This document shows, piece by piece, positions 22,033-34,456 of a stretch of DNA of 64,000 nt. The translations under genes and the position numbers were made by a program. The DNA is from Echinometra lucunter. Taxonomy: Eukaryota; Echinodermata; Echinoidea; Camarodonta; Echinometridae. Numbering within the stretch: the first letter of the stretch is position 1; each line of letters opens with the position of its first letter. The notes under the pieces are model-generated. The model searched no databases. It was not told where the DNA came from and saw only the letters and a list, made by a program, of their open reading frames with translations. The stretch lies in assembly GCA_029962745.1 (NCBI GenBank), contig CM057169.1, forward strand, positions 22,708,510-22,772,509, in the 5' to 3' direction.

Positions 22033-22252
22033 AAGCCCAGTTCATATTACCCAATACCGTGATATTACCGATGCGCATCGGTGAGTCATTTTGCCGTAGA
22101 CACTGTTCTTATCGGGGATAAATATGGTAACATTATATGGTAGCATGGGTGTAACATTTGCGTCTATTTTATGGATAGGTCTGTAATATGAACAGGGCCG
22201 TAAAGAGGTGCGTTGATGATATTACGATATGCTCAGGTGTAAACAGGGCTTG
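22033..22252. mobile_element. Probable MITE with CAAGCCC ends
   Basis: CAAGCCCAGTTCATATTAC at the left is inverted as GTGTAAACAGGGCTTG at the right; a nearer inverted match GTAATATGAACAGGG ends at 22197. The interior contains a CCGATGCGCATCGG palindrome at 22067-22080. Confidence 0.5.
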
Positions 22253-22556
22253 TGACATTATTGACGGAGGTGAATAGCATGACCTGGTTTGAGGTCAATG
22301 TTTTCACATTCTTAAGAGGATCACATTCTGAAGAAGAGGATTAGAGAGCAGTACTAGACTTTAATCTGTGAACAAAAAGGATTATAAGTCATGTAAACAG
22401 AACTACTGGATGTTAAAGGTAAAGCAGTTTGAGATCATCTCCTGTGCTGGTAGTGAAAGGAAATGGAAATAAAGCTTTTCGTCATATCGTTTCTCTGGTA
22501 TCACTGGATAGCCTACATGTGCCATATATGTTAATGTTCTGTTTATGATTTCAGTT

Positions 22557-22660
22557 ATTTGTTTACTTATTTATTTATTTATTTGTTTATTCATTCATTT
22601 ACTCATTCATTTATATATTTATTCATGTATGTACTTGTTTATTGATTCATTTATTTAGTT
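22557..22660 (+). repeat. (TTTA)n/(TTCA)n tetranucleotide repeat
   Basis: ATTTATTTATTT with ATTCATTC variants. It may be the antisense tail of a LINE fragment continuing to about 22870. Confidence 0.7.
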
Positions 22661-24339
22661 TTTAGGCAATAGACAACATAACAATAAATACAAACAAAGA
22701 AAAAGAGAAAGAGATTGCACCGATTTAAAAAAAAAATCAAACCTTTGGGGTTTAAAAAAAAAAAAACCCAGGGCATTCTGTACCCGGCATTTACAGAGTA
22801 AAGACTTGTCTGCTATAGTTGTTCTCTCCCTTCTACCCATGCTTGCATGGTCATCCAACATAAGTATTAATGAAAATAGAAAAGAAAATAAAAATCAGTA
22901 TTGCCCTAATATTTCATCAATATTTAGCGAGGCTTCTTCTGCTTTTACTAAATTTCTTATTGAATACCAGCCATGTTGACACTAACATTATCGCCTAGGC
23001 CTGTATGAGGAATGTATAGATTAAAACCTTGCATTAAGTCAAATCGGAAGTCACCCTGATAGAGCGTATGCTAACTCAATCAAGCGTGTCGTCCATGCCT
23101 TCCCTCTCACGGACCCACCAACCTACAACCACCGGTCCATGGTAAATGTGTTTATTCAGAGCTTGCAAATGGCTGACATCCTAAGAAATAAGTGACTGAT
23201 GACATACTTTGCACTGAACATTGCAGAGTTTGCAATGGCAAATACATTATCATCACTCTCAGATCAAATTATGGTCTTCACTTTCAGACTTAGTTAACAT
23301 ACAGAAGAGAAGCAACTAAAAAAAAAAAGTAAAAAGAATTGTCCAGTCAACCAGAACAAGGAAAACTTATATATTTTGAGAGAGAATGAAAATTATTCTT
23401 TCACAATTTTATGATTTTGTAATTTTGCTGGAACTATACATAAGAGGAGAAAGCAAGTGAAAAAAAATGAAAGAAAATTTTTTATTTCAAGTCAACTAGA
23501 GCAAAAAAAAAAAAGCTTATAATTTTTGAGAGATAATGAAATACTTTTTTTTTTAATTTTTTTTTTGTTGTTGCAATTTTATGATTTTGTAATTTTTCTG
23601 TAACTATTAGAAAGATGAAGTGAAGTACATGTATAGTGCAGAATTAAGGGAGGGGTCCATGCCCACAGTGCCCTTTTGAAACAATAGGTAGCTGAAAAAA
23701 TATGGTAGTTTTACTTGTAGAAACTTTTTTTTTACATTTGAAGTGATGACCTTCAAATAAATTAAGAACATTTTTAATATTATGATATTTTTAAAATGAA
23801 AGTTTGCTGATAGGGATCGTATTTCTAAAGAAATTATCCTGCTCTGAGAATTTCCCTGATTGAACGCACGATCTGCAAACAAAACAAGTGAGAACAAGAA
23901 GTGAATTGGTGAGGATTTTAACTTTACCGCTACATTGGCAGTGCAGCGAAGGAAAATGCTGGATGGCTGTTATGTAAAATGCTGTTTAAAAATGATTTTT
24001 ATCAGTGCATTTTATTGCATAAAATCAGCATACAAAAGGTCTTATGTAATAGGGGCTGTCAGGAATTTTGGAAGTTGTGTTTTTCCTGTAATATGGACTC
24101 CCATTTATTTAATCATGACTGTACCTGATAATTGTTGATCTTTGAGGGTAACTTGATGCTTGGAATTTCAATGCTTTCTATGCTATGGAGAGTTTTGATG
24201 GCTTATGGTCTGAATCCTGCATCCCTAACTTCCCCCTTACCCCCTCCCCTACCCCCCTCCCATATTCATCCCATAGAAAGTGCAAGTGTAACTAGCTATT
24301 CAGACAGAATATAGGATTAAAGCTTTACATCGCTGGAGA

Positions 24340-24560
24340 AATAAAAAGTACACGATTACGAATCTTACGACACTGCAAATCTCTTGTAAGCGTGCATCAC
24401 GCATGCAGCGTTTCACCGTCGCGAGTGATGCGTGTGAGTACGGTGCTGTCTGTTACGCTGCGTGCCCTTTTGGGCTCGCTGGCTTGGATAATTGACTTAC
24501 GAGAGGCAGCAACCATGTCGGGCTGACTGTCATATTTGTTCTACGTCAAGCCTTCATTTT
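24340..24560. promoter_or_regulatory. CpG-rich patch, candidate regulatory element
   Basis: It has a cluster of CpG dinucleotides (for example CACCGTCGCGAGTGATGCG) in otherwise CpG-poor DNA, with no repeat match in the window. No TATA box or conserved exon follows on either strand. It could be an unannotated promoter, an enhancer or a young transposon. Confidence 0.3.
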
Positions 24561-25554
24561 TGCGCTAGGTTGGACAGGAAGATTTGTGGAGAGGAGGGTG
24601 CGATGGAGAAGAGAATTTCAAGCATGAAATTATCAATGTCTGCATCAGCTAGTCTTTTTTTCCTTGAGATCTGTGTCTTGAAATAGACATTGGTTAGAAG
24701 GAGAGAATGCAGGATGTCATGAAAGCATTTTTCATTTGTCCTTACTAATGTTAATATGAAATTAGGCAGAAGCAGACTTGTGTGATGAATATGACAAGTG
24801 GAATAGGTTTTGTGAACTTTTCTTTACTTAAAGCTTTTTCCTTTTTTCATTTGTAGTGCACTAAGTAAGCAAGCCAGAGAAGAGAGAAGTAAATAGATTG
24901 AAGATTGAAGATTATGCTTTAACTACCTTTTCCCCTTTGAATTGGTAGCTGAGTTATAAACACCAGATCACAAATATTATGTTTGCTACTATTTTCCCAA
25001 AATTTAGCCAGTTATGATAATCGTGGATATACATGTACAGTAAGATATCCATGCGCTAACTGGATATTATTTCCTTATCACAAAAACTTATTGTCCCATT
25101 GTGATCCAGGGTCCGTAAGGCAGGGTAAAAAATACTCGGGCAACGGGCGATTTCCCCTTGGTGGAGTTTAAATAACCCCCTGAAATCCTTAAAACCTAAT
25201 TCTTTGGGGCGACCATTTTCTTCAGTCGCCCTTGTCTCAGCTCCGAAAATAAGCAATCAATTCGTGAATCCTGACTAGAATTACCATATAGGGAGAAAAT
25301 TGGGATATCAGCAATTCAACAAAGCTCCCTCGGGCCTAGAAATAGCTTTTGTAAAGTTTTCCACGGGAGTTTTTTAATTTTTTTTTCAGAGAATAGCTCT
25401 CATAGGAAAAAAAGTATTTTTTACAGTGCTGCTGTACTGTAAGGGTGCATGTACATACATTTTGAATCTTCATTAGAAAAATGAAAGTAACAACACTTCC
25501 AAGGAGGCTGGTATCAGGTGTGTGATGAAATAGGTTCTTAGGTGATGATCTTTG

Positions 25555-25568
25555 GTTGCTATGGCAAC
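25555..25568. promoter_or_regulatory. RFX X-box palindrome
   Basis: GTTGCTATGGCAAC fits the X-box consensus GTNRCC-N2-RGYAAC when read on the minus strand. It is the exact reverse complement of the site at 46607-46620. RFX factors bind such sites at ciliary-gene promoters and enhancers. Occupancy here is unknown. Confidence 0.45.
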
Positions 25569-27206
25569 TTATGACACCTTTGATGTCGTATCTATGTTTT
25601 CAAGCCTGCAGGAGGTTATTAGATCCAGATTAAAAAAGAGCAATATGTTACAAGGACTGTTCAAGCCCAAATGGACTAGTGTATGTGATGTTTAAACCAT
25701 TGGATACTATACACCTGAGATAACTTGGGCTGGCGTCAATGTAAAATGGGTTTCATACTTCAGTCATATCGTACTCAGTGGTTTCATAATTTCATCCATC
25801 ACAAAAATTGGCGAAAACTAGTAACGTTGTATCAGGATTATATTTGTAAAATTCATTTGAGCTTTTTAGAATAAATTTTTGAGGGAAAAATTACCCTTTG
25901 TGTCACTTAGTTATTCTGTGATATTTATAATTTTGTCTAATGAAGATAGAATATATAATGAGGAGAAGGAAGAGAGTGAAATTTAGGGGAAAAAAATTCA
26001 TCTCCTCCAACAAGGATGAACCTTGGACATGAAGTTTTGATTTTAAAGTTCAGAGGTAGGTCCACAGGGGGGCATGGAGACATATAGGGGCATGATCCCC
26101 CAGTATTTTTTTTCTTTTTTTTTGTCATTGCTTACCAATATATATTGGGTTTTTTTTTTAACACATACTTGAAGATTAATGTTCATACTCCTGCCCATGC
26201 ATCCCACCCTTCTGGTTAATCTGTTATAATTGACTCTAAGACTGAAATAACTCAGGCTAGGGTCTATGGAGAATGTATGTTCTTCTAATATCAAATCCTG
26301 CTCAACAGGCTAAAATAACTTTGATCTGCCACTTAAGGTTGCAAGATTGTGAGTTTTCAGTTTTCCTATTCTATTCCTTAATTTTTCCCTCACTTGGGGG
26401 GGGGGGGGGAAGGCGACATCCTAGTAACAAGAAATTATTGCAAAATCAGTAATGAACAAATTATATTTACTAATTAAAAATTTAAAAAGAGGGTCAAAAA
26501 TTGATGAGATTTATTAATTTTTCTTATTTTCTAATTTCAAATCAAAACCTAATCAGTCTTGCTTATTGAGTGTTCAGATCTTGAAGAGAGAAAGCTGCTT
26601 TTCACTAATTCAAATCATCCAGATAGACCATTGTGTTATTAAAAGCACCCATGGAAAGACCCTAGACCCTCTTGGTATTCATTAATTTTCTGTGTCATTT
26701 TTATCTCTCTTTTTTTCAAGTTTTACATTTTGTGGCTAAGGTCTTCTATTTTGTGAACCAGATTAATTGCATAGTTAGTATGTAAATGGGATTTTTCCCC
26801 AGGTTGTATATCTTTATTACTTTGCTTTTTCTTCATTTGCCTTTGCAGTACTTTAGAGGAAATCATTAGATTATGTGGTCAAGTTTTCAATCCTTTATCA
26901 TATTTTTCTCCAAACTTTTCTGGTTTTCCCTGTTTAAATTGATAATTTTCAAGAATTTCTGTGGTAGAAGATTTGCAGATATTTGCACTAGCTTTTAGGT
27001 ATAATTCTATGTTATCAAAGGTTTATAGGGTCCATCTCTTTTAGTAAAGGTCATCTCATATTTTGATTCGACATTCGGTATTTACTTCAATAATTGGTAT
27101 GATTAATAGTTGATACTGATGCCAGTAACTTTTATTTCTGAGTGTGAAACATACAGTTGAGCAGTATTTCACAAAATTCATCAGTATAACACCTTTAAAG
27201 AACCAC

Positions 27207-27214
27207 TAGAATGG

Positions 27215-27254
<40 letters not shown>
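27207..27254. repeat. (TA)n microsatellite
   Basis: About 48 bp of TA, abutting the next repeat. A shorter (TA) run separates its duplicated 5' end. Confidence 0.9.
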
Positions 27255-27257
<3 letters not shown>

Positions 27258-27489
27258 TCAAACCTGCTTTAGCAACCACCTGTATATATATATATATACA
27301 GTCAAACCTGCTTTAGCAACCACCTGTATAGAAAGACCACCTGTCTATAAAGACCACATATTTTGTTTCCCTTGAATCGTTTTTCCCATTGAAACGTGTA
27401 TAAAGGAACCTGTCCATAAAGACCACCTGCTCATAAAGACCGCTTTTCTTGTCTCCCTTGGATGGTCTTTATATACAGGTTTCACTGTA
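27253..27489. mobile_element. MITE-like repeat with TACAGTCAAACCTG ends
   Basis: The left end TACAGTCAAACCTG is inverted at the right as CAGGTTTCACTGTA. Internal units such as CATAAAGACCACCTG recur. The first about 44 bp are tandemly duplicated (27254 and 27298). Confidence 0.65.
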
Positions 27490-28079
27490 TTTACACCTGA
27501 ATAGCAGAAGTGAATACTGAACAGATTTCCTTGGGGCCCAAGCTTTAATGGTCTATTCAAATTGCATCAATTCATGTGTTTTCATGCTCTTTCTAAAATT
27601 TCTCCATTCTTTGTATTTTTCTCTCCTTAGTCCTTTCTTTGTAGTCACCCTGAGTCATTTTCTAGTTTCTAATCAGTACAGTTTGTAATGTTTGTAGAAC
27701 TTTACAATAGTTTCCTTTTATTCAGCTTGTGTATCTTTTAATTTTCTCTATTAACATTGATTAAAACCTTTGCAATACCTACAAGACTCCACACCAAAAA
27801 ATCCATAGACTAAACAAAACATAACGTTGCCTCAAATAGGGAATATATTTCTGATTATTTTTTGGTTGGGACTCTGTGTAGAGATGTGACTAGGGTTTAT
27901 AGCCTGTTCAGACTAGAGGAAAGTTACGCAAAACCTGTCTAAAGAAATGTTTAAGGATATTTGCGAAATCGTGTCCCATAGAGAAACATAATTTTTGGGG
28001 GAAGGCAAGCCAATTATATGTTTTGTTATCAGGTTACTTTAAGTCATTATCAGTGCTGGAGCATACAAAAGTACTACAT

Positions 28080-28310
28080 CTGATTAGTCATATAGGAGCG
28101 CACACCTTTAAGCCCCACTTAGCTAAAAGATTTTTGTACAATGTTCAGACTTCATCGGGTGATTCTTTATTGAGTTTTCGTTCAAAACGATGCCCAAACG
28201 TAGTTTGCTCAACGTTTTGTTATGTGAGTATAATGTTTCTTCATAGCTATAGATGTACAGTTATTTGTATAGCGTTATTTAGTGATACAATGAATCTCAT
28301 TGGTCTGAAC
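28080..28310 (+). repeat. Dispersed repeat, copy 1
   Basis: Blocks GATTCTTTATTGAGTTT and TTCAAAACGATGC recur in order at 59300-59440 (GATTCTTTATCGAGTTCT, TTCAAAACAATGC). Family unknown. Confidence 0.5.
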
Positions 28311-28849
28311 AGGGAGTATAATTTGCTCATTTTAATGCTTGACCGGGTCTGAATGATTGTGTTTGGGGTTGTTTGGCTTGTCTGGAAAAATAGGTAATTT
28401 CTGGTCTTTTGACCTGATTCATAAACATGAAACACATGGATTGTATGAGCCTGAGGTCAAGCAAGGACATCAGACCTATGTGGAGTGTGTTCAGAGATGT
28501 ATGGAAAAAGAGGAGGGAGAATAAGGATTGTTAGACTGTTATATGGCTACGGTCATAGTCTGTTGAATAATTATGAGTTTATCATGGTTTACAATTCTTT
28601 TTTTAGAAGCTTACTGTACAATCACATTCACATCCCAAAATTTGAATATTGATTTTCCCCTACTACAATTACATACTGTGGTCCAAAGTTATGAAACTGT
28701 CTAGAGGCTGAAATAAAGAAGCCCTTCTCTGTCTCGTTTTAAAAAAGAAATATAAAAATAAATTGATCAAGTCTTACATTCCCTGATCAAATATTCATTT
28801 TATGCCATTTGCTTTTTCTTGTTTGTTTGTTTGTGCACATGTGTATATA

Positions 28850-29083
28850 TGCACGTATCTATGAATTTACTTTCATATTTTGGGGACAAGCCTGTGATAG
28901 GCCTCTGGCCTTTGTTTGTCCTTCCACTTTTTGATATGTCTTTGTTTACCACATTTGATTTGTTTGTATAATATGTATCTTTTTGTTTATATTTCAGTGT
29001 CTATGAACTGGTTTGTATGTTCTTTGCTGTCATTTTATTGAATTGTGGAAATAAATTGAATGGAAATGAAATTGAACAATATT
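28850..29083 (+). mobile_element. LINE 3' UTR remnant
   Basis: It ends GTGGAAATAAATTGAATGG then GAAATGAAATTGAA, a polyadenylation signal with short repeats as in CR1/L2 tails; upstream GACAAGCCTGTGATAGGCC resembles such 3' UTRs. No ORF remains. Confidence 0.5.
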
Positions 29084-30336
29084 CTGACATAGGTTGATAT
29101 ATGCTCATGACAAATTAATCAACGGACCAATTTCATTTAACTCAAAATAGCCCCTCCTCCTTCTTCCCCTGCTATCTAGACTAGTGTCTGGAAAATATCA
29201 GCAATGGATGCAAATGCTCTTGATTATGAGAGTGCACAGGTGGTACGCGGTTATATCTTGTACTGTGTATTAGTTGAGATTAGGGTTTTCCTCATGCCTT
29301 ATATTACAGCAATGGACATGATGCAGTTTTTTGATGTATCTGACCTTTTGTACCACATGTGCACATTGTACATCTAAATCATTTTTGTCTGGTCTTCCTG
29401 TGTGCGTAAATCACACTGACCTGCCGGACAAGGTCAAATGCAGTGACCTAGCTCTACAGGTACAGCCTCATTAGGCCAAATGATTTCAAGCTCGAGATAT
29501 TATTAGACCCATCAGCACTCCTCATATGTAGAAAAATTGAATGTTTGAAATTTCCCAGCTTGCTTGCTTGAGGAATTAGATTTAGCATCAGACTCTAGGG
29601 AGTGTTTCTGTTTGCAAAGTACAACCTGCTGATTAATCAGAGAGCATATGATTTCATGCAAACGAGAACCAGTTTGCTTGAGAAGTTGGGGTAGTATTCT
29701 GAGCTAATAAGTGCCAGTAAGGGTGAAAAAGCTTGCTATTTGTGTCTTCACTATGAATAAACTCGGGTGCAAGCTAGCTGTGATTAATTTCCTCTGGTCA
29801 GAATTACCTGGCTTGTAAAAAGAAAAATGAAACTTGGACTAATGATAACAGGCCTATTCTAATTAAGCCTGTTCTGCCCTTCAAATACCTACAGCTGTGA
29901 GCTATCGAAGTTCTTTCTTTGGGAATAGACTTTCAAAGAAAAAGAAAATCTCCCAGCAGTTGGAGGTCTGGCCTGGTCTATAGGGTTTAGGGTCATTGTT
30001 CTGGTATGTAAGCAGATCTTGTGTTGTTGCTTTACTTGTATGCTGATACACAGTCAGTGAGGACACTGTAGCTAGCTGCCTTATGAGTGCTGCAAATTGA
30101 GATCCTGCTTGCTTCTGTAATATTGATATCATCTCCACTGTGGAACCTTATGATACGCAAGGAATATATCCTGGTCTTGAAGATCAAGTTTGCTGCTGTC
30201 GCCGTTCATCAATCCACGGTAGGCCCACGCTTTGTAAAATATTAATTGGTTCTGGTAGGAATCTTCTCTCTCCCAAGTTAGGTTTGTCAGTAGTGGCTGA
30301 TTTTGATGTAGAGCTTCTAGGAGATGTATGATTTTT
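29084..30336. other. Non-coding, nothing recognised
   Basis: Unique-looking, moderately balanced composition; short frames only. Confidence 0.4.
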
Positions 30337-30711
30337 GGCAAACCCGGAGAATAGGGGACCGGAACGCGCGCGCATGCCATTCGTACAGTGCAGAGATCGG
30401 CAGAGATAGCCGAAAGTCAGGGTATGTGACAAGTCCATAATCAAGTTCAAAATGACTGTAAAATGTGTTTTAATCAGGTAATTATGTTCTAATATATTAC
30501 ATTGTCCTCTTGGCTTTCAAATGTGTGATTATGTGGTAAAAATCATTTTGATTTTTGCCAGAAATGTTCTCAAACTCACAAATGTTTCATCCATGAATCT
30601 TGTGCAGATCGTCCCCCTCGCCGCCGACTCCGCCGCTGCCATCACCGGCTGCATTTGTTTGCACACAAATGAATATGCGCGCGTTCCGGTCCCCTATTCT
30701 CTGGGTTTGCC
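30337..30711. mobile_element. MITE with GGCAAACCCGGAG ends, copy 2
   Basis: Same inverted ends as 6659-7025 and alignable interior in opposite orientation (AAATGAATATGCGCGCGTTCC at its right end). The 8-bp flanks no longer match. Confidence 0.85.
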
Positions 30712-30793
30712 CTGCTTTGATTCATGAAACTCTTCTTCAGCTCATCAATTCCTCCATAATCACAATTTATCTGCCTTCCAATGCTTCTTGTTC

Positions 30794-30945
30794 TTCTTCT
30801 CCTCCTCTTTATTGTTGTCATCATCACCATCATAATTGTCATCATCATGATGATGATCATCATCATGGTCATCATGGTCATCATCATCATCATCTTCATT
30901 ATTATCATCATCATCATCATCATCATCACCATCGTTTTTGTCATT
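30794..30945 (+). repeat. (CAT/ATC)n triplet array
   Basis: Imperfect CAT repeats; the poly-His, poly-Ile and poly-Asp frames are by-products. Confidence 0.9.
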
Positions 30946-31445
30946 GCCTGCACCGTTAAAATTAAAATGTTTTATGTCATACAAATTTAACTAGAATTTG
31001 AGTTCTAACACATTAGAGAAGTTTGAGTCCTGGGAAGAGGTAAAATATAATTTGTGAGCCTTTTCAGTCTTTTGATATCAGTTTGAAGAATATCATGGTA
31101 GAAATGTCCCCTGAAAAAGATTGTACATGTACCTTCCAATGTCCTGGATACTATAGGAACTAGTTCCAGCATACCATCCAGTAAGTTTCTTTGGTGTTTC
31201 ATTTCATGGCTGGCTGTGTTCAAGGATCCTGTTTTTCTTGGATCTCTGTCAATGTAATGACGATTTGAGATTTGTGGTATTTTAAAACACGTTTTTCCTT
31301 CTTCAGTGGTTGAGGCTACTAGCTGGCATTGCTTCCATTTAGAGCCATTTATACTTATTACAAACAATATAGGCCCGCCCTACATGTATTCTAGTAAAAG
31401 TAATTTCACATAGAAACTTTGATTGGTAATTGTGAAAACAATAAG

Positions 31446-31618
31446 TATGATGATGATGATGTTGATGATGATGATGATGATGATGATAATGATGCAGTGA
31501 CGAGAATGATGATAATGATGATGATAATTATAAGGAGGAAAAGGAGGAGGAAGAGGAAGAAGATAAAGAGGAGGAGGAAAAGGACGAGGAGAAGGAGAAG
31601 AAGAAGAAGGAGAATGAT
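31446..31618 (+). repeat. (GAT)n followed by (GAG/AAG)n array
   Basis: GAT triplets to about 31530, then GAG/AAG purine triplets. Confidence 0.88.
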
Positions 31619-32289
31619 TGGAAAATACATATAGACTGTGATTATGATAGAGTTGAAGAGTTGATGAATTTTAAGATTTTAATAAATATTAGTATCCAAT
31701 CACCACTAAAAGCTTATGATTATTTAGTGAAGTTAGACAATTATTGTTATAATGGTGATGATGGATATGATATTACCGATTTCTAAATGCTAAAGCTCTC
31801 AGCGGATAAACATTGTCCTTATGTTCCTTTGTGTAGAGAAGGCGTAAACAAATCCTCTGTATTTGTGTGGCATTTGCCATAGACTTTGTTGACTAAAATT
31901 TTTTTTACTGAGGGAGTGGAAGCACAGGATATAAAGTCCAGATGGAAAGATTGGAGATCCCATACACAGTTCCTGTTTTTTTTTTCAGATTTATTTAGAA
32001 ACTTGATCTGGAAATGTCTTCTTATAGGCTATCTGGCAGTGTGTATGAAAAACAATAGTTTGACTCAAGTATTTTAAAGATTATATTGAGTTTTTTTATA
32101 GGCTTATTTAAAAGTGACTTTAGAGGGCAGCTGAGCATCCTAAGCATTTTTTGAATGAATCATTGATGAGATAAAAGAAATATGTATGTAGATTGATTGA
32201 TCAGTCACTCAATTAGTTGATAAGTGGATTAAAAATAGTATCACATCATGTTTGAATAAATGCATGTACTCTAAATCTGCAGACTTGAA

Positions 32290-32450
32290 TTAGGGACAAC
32301 TCCAAAATTCCATTAAAATCTTAATCTAATAAAATGAGAAATCAATTTTATTGATTATAATTTTTAATCAAATTTTGAAGTTGTCCCTGATAAAAATCAA
32401 CTCATCAGATTAATTGCTAATCTAAGAAATTTAGAGTGTGCAGTTCTTTC
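32290..32450. repeat. Inverted-repeat segment AGGGACAACTCC, copy 1
   Basis: AGGGACAACTCCAAAATT and AATTTTGAAGTTGTCCCT are inverted around 32340; the whole segment is shared with 63315-63475. Confidence 0.55.
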
Positions 32451-32858
32451 ATTAAAAGGCTTTGAGTCTGTAGCCTATAGGTGCTAATTCAATTACCTAT
32501 GTCCTTTTTGAAATGTGCTTTAACGCTCCTTGAATGAGCTTTGTAGATTGATTGAATTTCATTTCTGGTTCAAGAGCAGATGCTGCTTCAGAAGCTTGGC
32601 TCAATATCTATAGGCCTTTACAGTGGTACAGAAATGTATTGAATTAGACGTGAGGTCCTAGTGACTAGAATTGTATATTTTTTTGTATTATCAGTGGTCA
32701 TTTAGTTATCTCAGTGTGGCACTTTTTGAGAATTAAAATTAGATTTTGACTGTTATGTGTCCACAAGGCATTCTGTTACCTGATTTGATCAGGTTAAGTT
32801 GAATTAAGTCTGCTGCATTGACACTTGTATAGCTGTGGCAGTACAATGAAGTCTGAAT

Positions 32859-33205
32859 AGGTGCTTTCACACCTACCCAATCAGGAAAAATAGCCGTAAA
32901 TTACGAGAACCTTTTCAGGTCCCCAAATACACCTCCCCAAACCAGACCTCTGTGGGAAAGTTCTTGAAGTTATGAGCATGTGCATTACTGTTCATGCGCT
33001 AGTGTTCGATGGGATAGAAGTTCTTGTAATTTGCTTTCACATTGCAAATATCCATGCGACCTTGGAGAAAATATGCATAATTTGAGAAAGTACCAACTAC
33101 CAACTAGACTACAGGTATTTTTCTTTGGGGATATTATGAGTACTTTCATTTTACACTGGCAAAATACCAGGTATTTTTCCCGATCAGGTAGGTGTAAAAG
33201 CACCT
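32859..33205. mobile_element. MITE with AGGTGCTTTCACACCTACC ends
   Basis: The left end AGGTGCTTTCACACCTACC is matched at the right by GGTAGGTGTAAAAGCACCT; subterminal ATCAGGAAAAAT/ATTTTTCCCGAT also pair. 347 bp, non-coding. Confidence 0.8.
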
Positions 33206-33574
33206 AATGAGGGGTTGGAACTACTGAAACAGGCTTTTTACATTCTCAGACTGTATGCTCCTTGCTCCTGTGGTGGAAGATGCAAGTGAATGGTTGACCT
33301 TACGAGGTCACGGCATGACCTAGTGAAAGAAGAAGGTCATTCGTCTGTCTGACATAATGATGGTGGGAAAAAAGATTTCTCATGACTTCTTCACCTTCTC
33401 CACCAAGATGTAAACATCTTTTAGCCTCTTTGAGGTGGTTTGTTCTGTGAGTGGCAGAACCTAGGAGGGAGGGGTGGGGGGGGGGGGTTGCAGACAGGGG
33501 TATTGTACCTCTCACACCCCCTAAATAAAGTAGTAAAACACTATATTGGTCCAAATCATAGGTTCTTGTGCAAA

Positions 33575-33665
33575 AGTGTTTTTCCTAGTTTATCTTATTT
33601 TTAAAATTTTGTATATATTCTTTGTGTATGTGCTTCTTAGAAGCAGTGAATAAATTAAAATGATA
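33575..33665 (+). mobile_element. Possible LINE 3' end
   Basis: GAAGCAGTGAATAAATTAAAATGATAATG resembles the polyadenylation-like tails of the other LINE ends here. Weak. Confidence 0.3.
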
Positions 33666-33985
33666 ATGATTTTTCTTCTACAACATTATTGGATATATTA
33701 TTATGTTTGGTAGATCTGTCTTTCTTTATTAAATACACTGTTTATCTTTAAGAATTATCATTATTTCATATTTTAAATAGATATTTCCCTTATTTATTTA
33801 TATATTTTTATATAAACATTCTCATTTTCATCAGGTGTTGATGTGGAAGGAGTTTTTGTTATTCCTTCTGAAATCTCATGCAGGAAAGCTATTATTTTAC
33901 ATTTTATAAAGTGAACTCCAGTATGAAAACTGGTTGGTTAAGATAAAGAAGAAGAAAAACCTTTTGAAGATTAAAAGTGTTCCAC

Positions 33986-34456
33986 TTAAAGGCATTGGAT
34001 AACTTGTGAGCAGCTGATTTAAAAAATTCTCAAACTAAGATGAAACATGTGTAAGAGTACTTGTATTAAAAACCCTGAAAGCAACCATATTTGGGAATGA
34101 AAAGCTGTAAGTTAGACGCAAACCACGATTTTATTAATTTTCGTCATGAGAGACAGTAAATAAAGAGGACCGTTTTGCTTGAATTAAAAGATACCGTTAT
34201 CTGCCTCCTGCCGCGTGATACGCCAATACACACAGTACGGTCCGGTGAGCCTTACGTCTAGTCTGTGCAACTGACCCTCGTATATTTTCAAACATTGGTT
34301 CACATTTCTAATATTCAAAAATACTTCCTGTAGATATCATACTTTAAAACTTTCAGACTGGTATTTTTACACTATAACCCTTATGTTTTATATCCCATTT
34401 TCAAGTAACAAAATGAGATTTTTAAAAATCATAACAATGTTATCCAATGTCTTTAA
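33986..34456. mobile_element. MITE family A, copy 2
   Basis: Ends TTAAAGGCATTGGATAAC and TTATCCAATGTCTTTAA. It aligns with copies 1 and 3 but lacks about 17 bases including the NRF1-type motif near 34253. Confidence 0.88.

Larger units (their letters stand above)
22661..27206. other. Non-coding except for the CpG patch and X-box listed
   Basis: 23280-23600 contains two related A-rich segments with TTTTATGATTTTGTAATTTT. No exon recognised on either strand. Confidence 0.4.

Noticed and set aside
30600..30990. His-rich and Asp-rich frames
   Set aside because: Products of the (CAT)n array and the end of a MITE.
31005..31367. 120-codon minus-strand open frame
   Set aside because: It looks protein-like in composition but matches no family I know and lies between two triplet arrays; no supporting splice sites.
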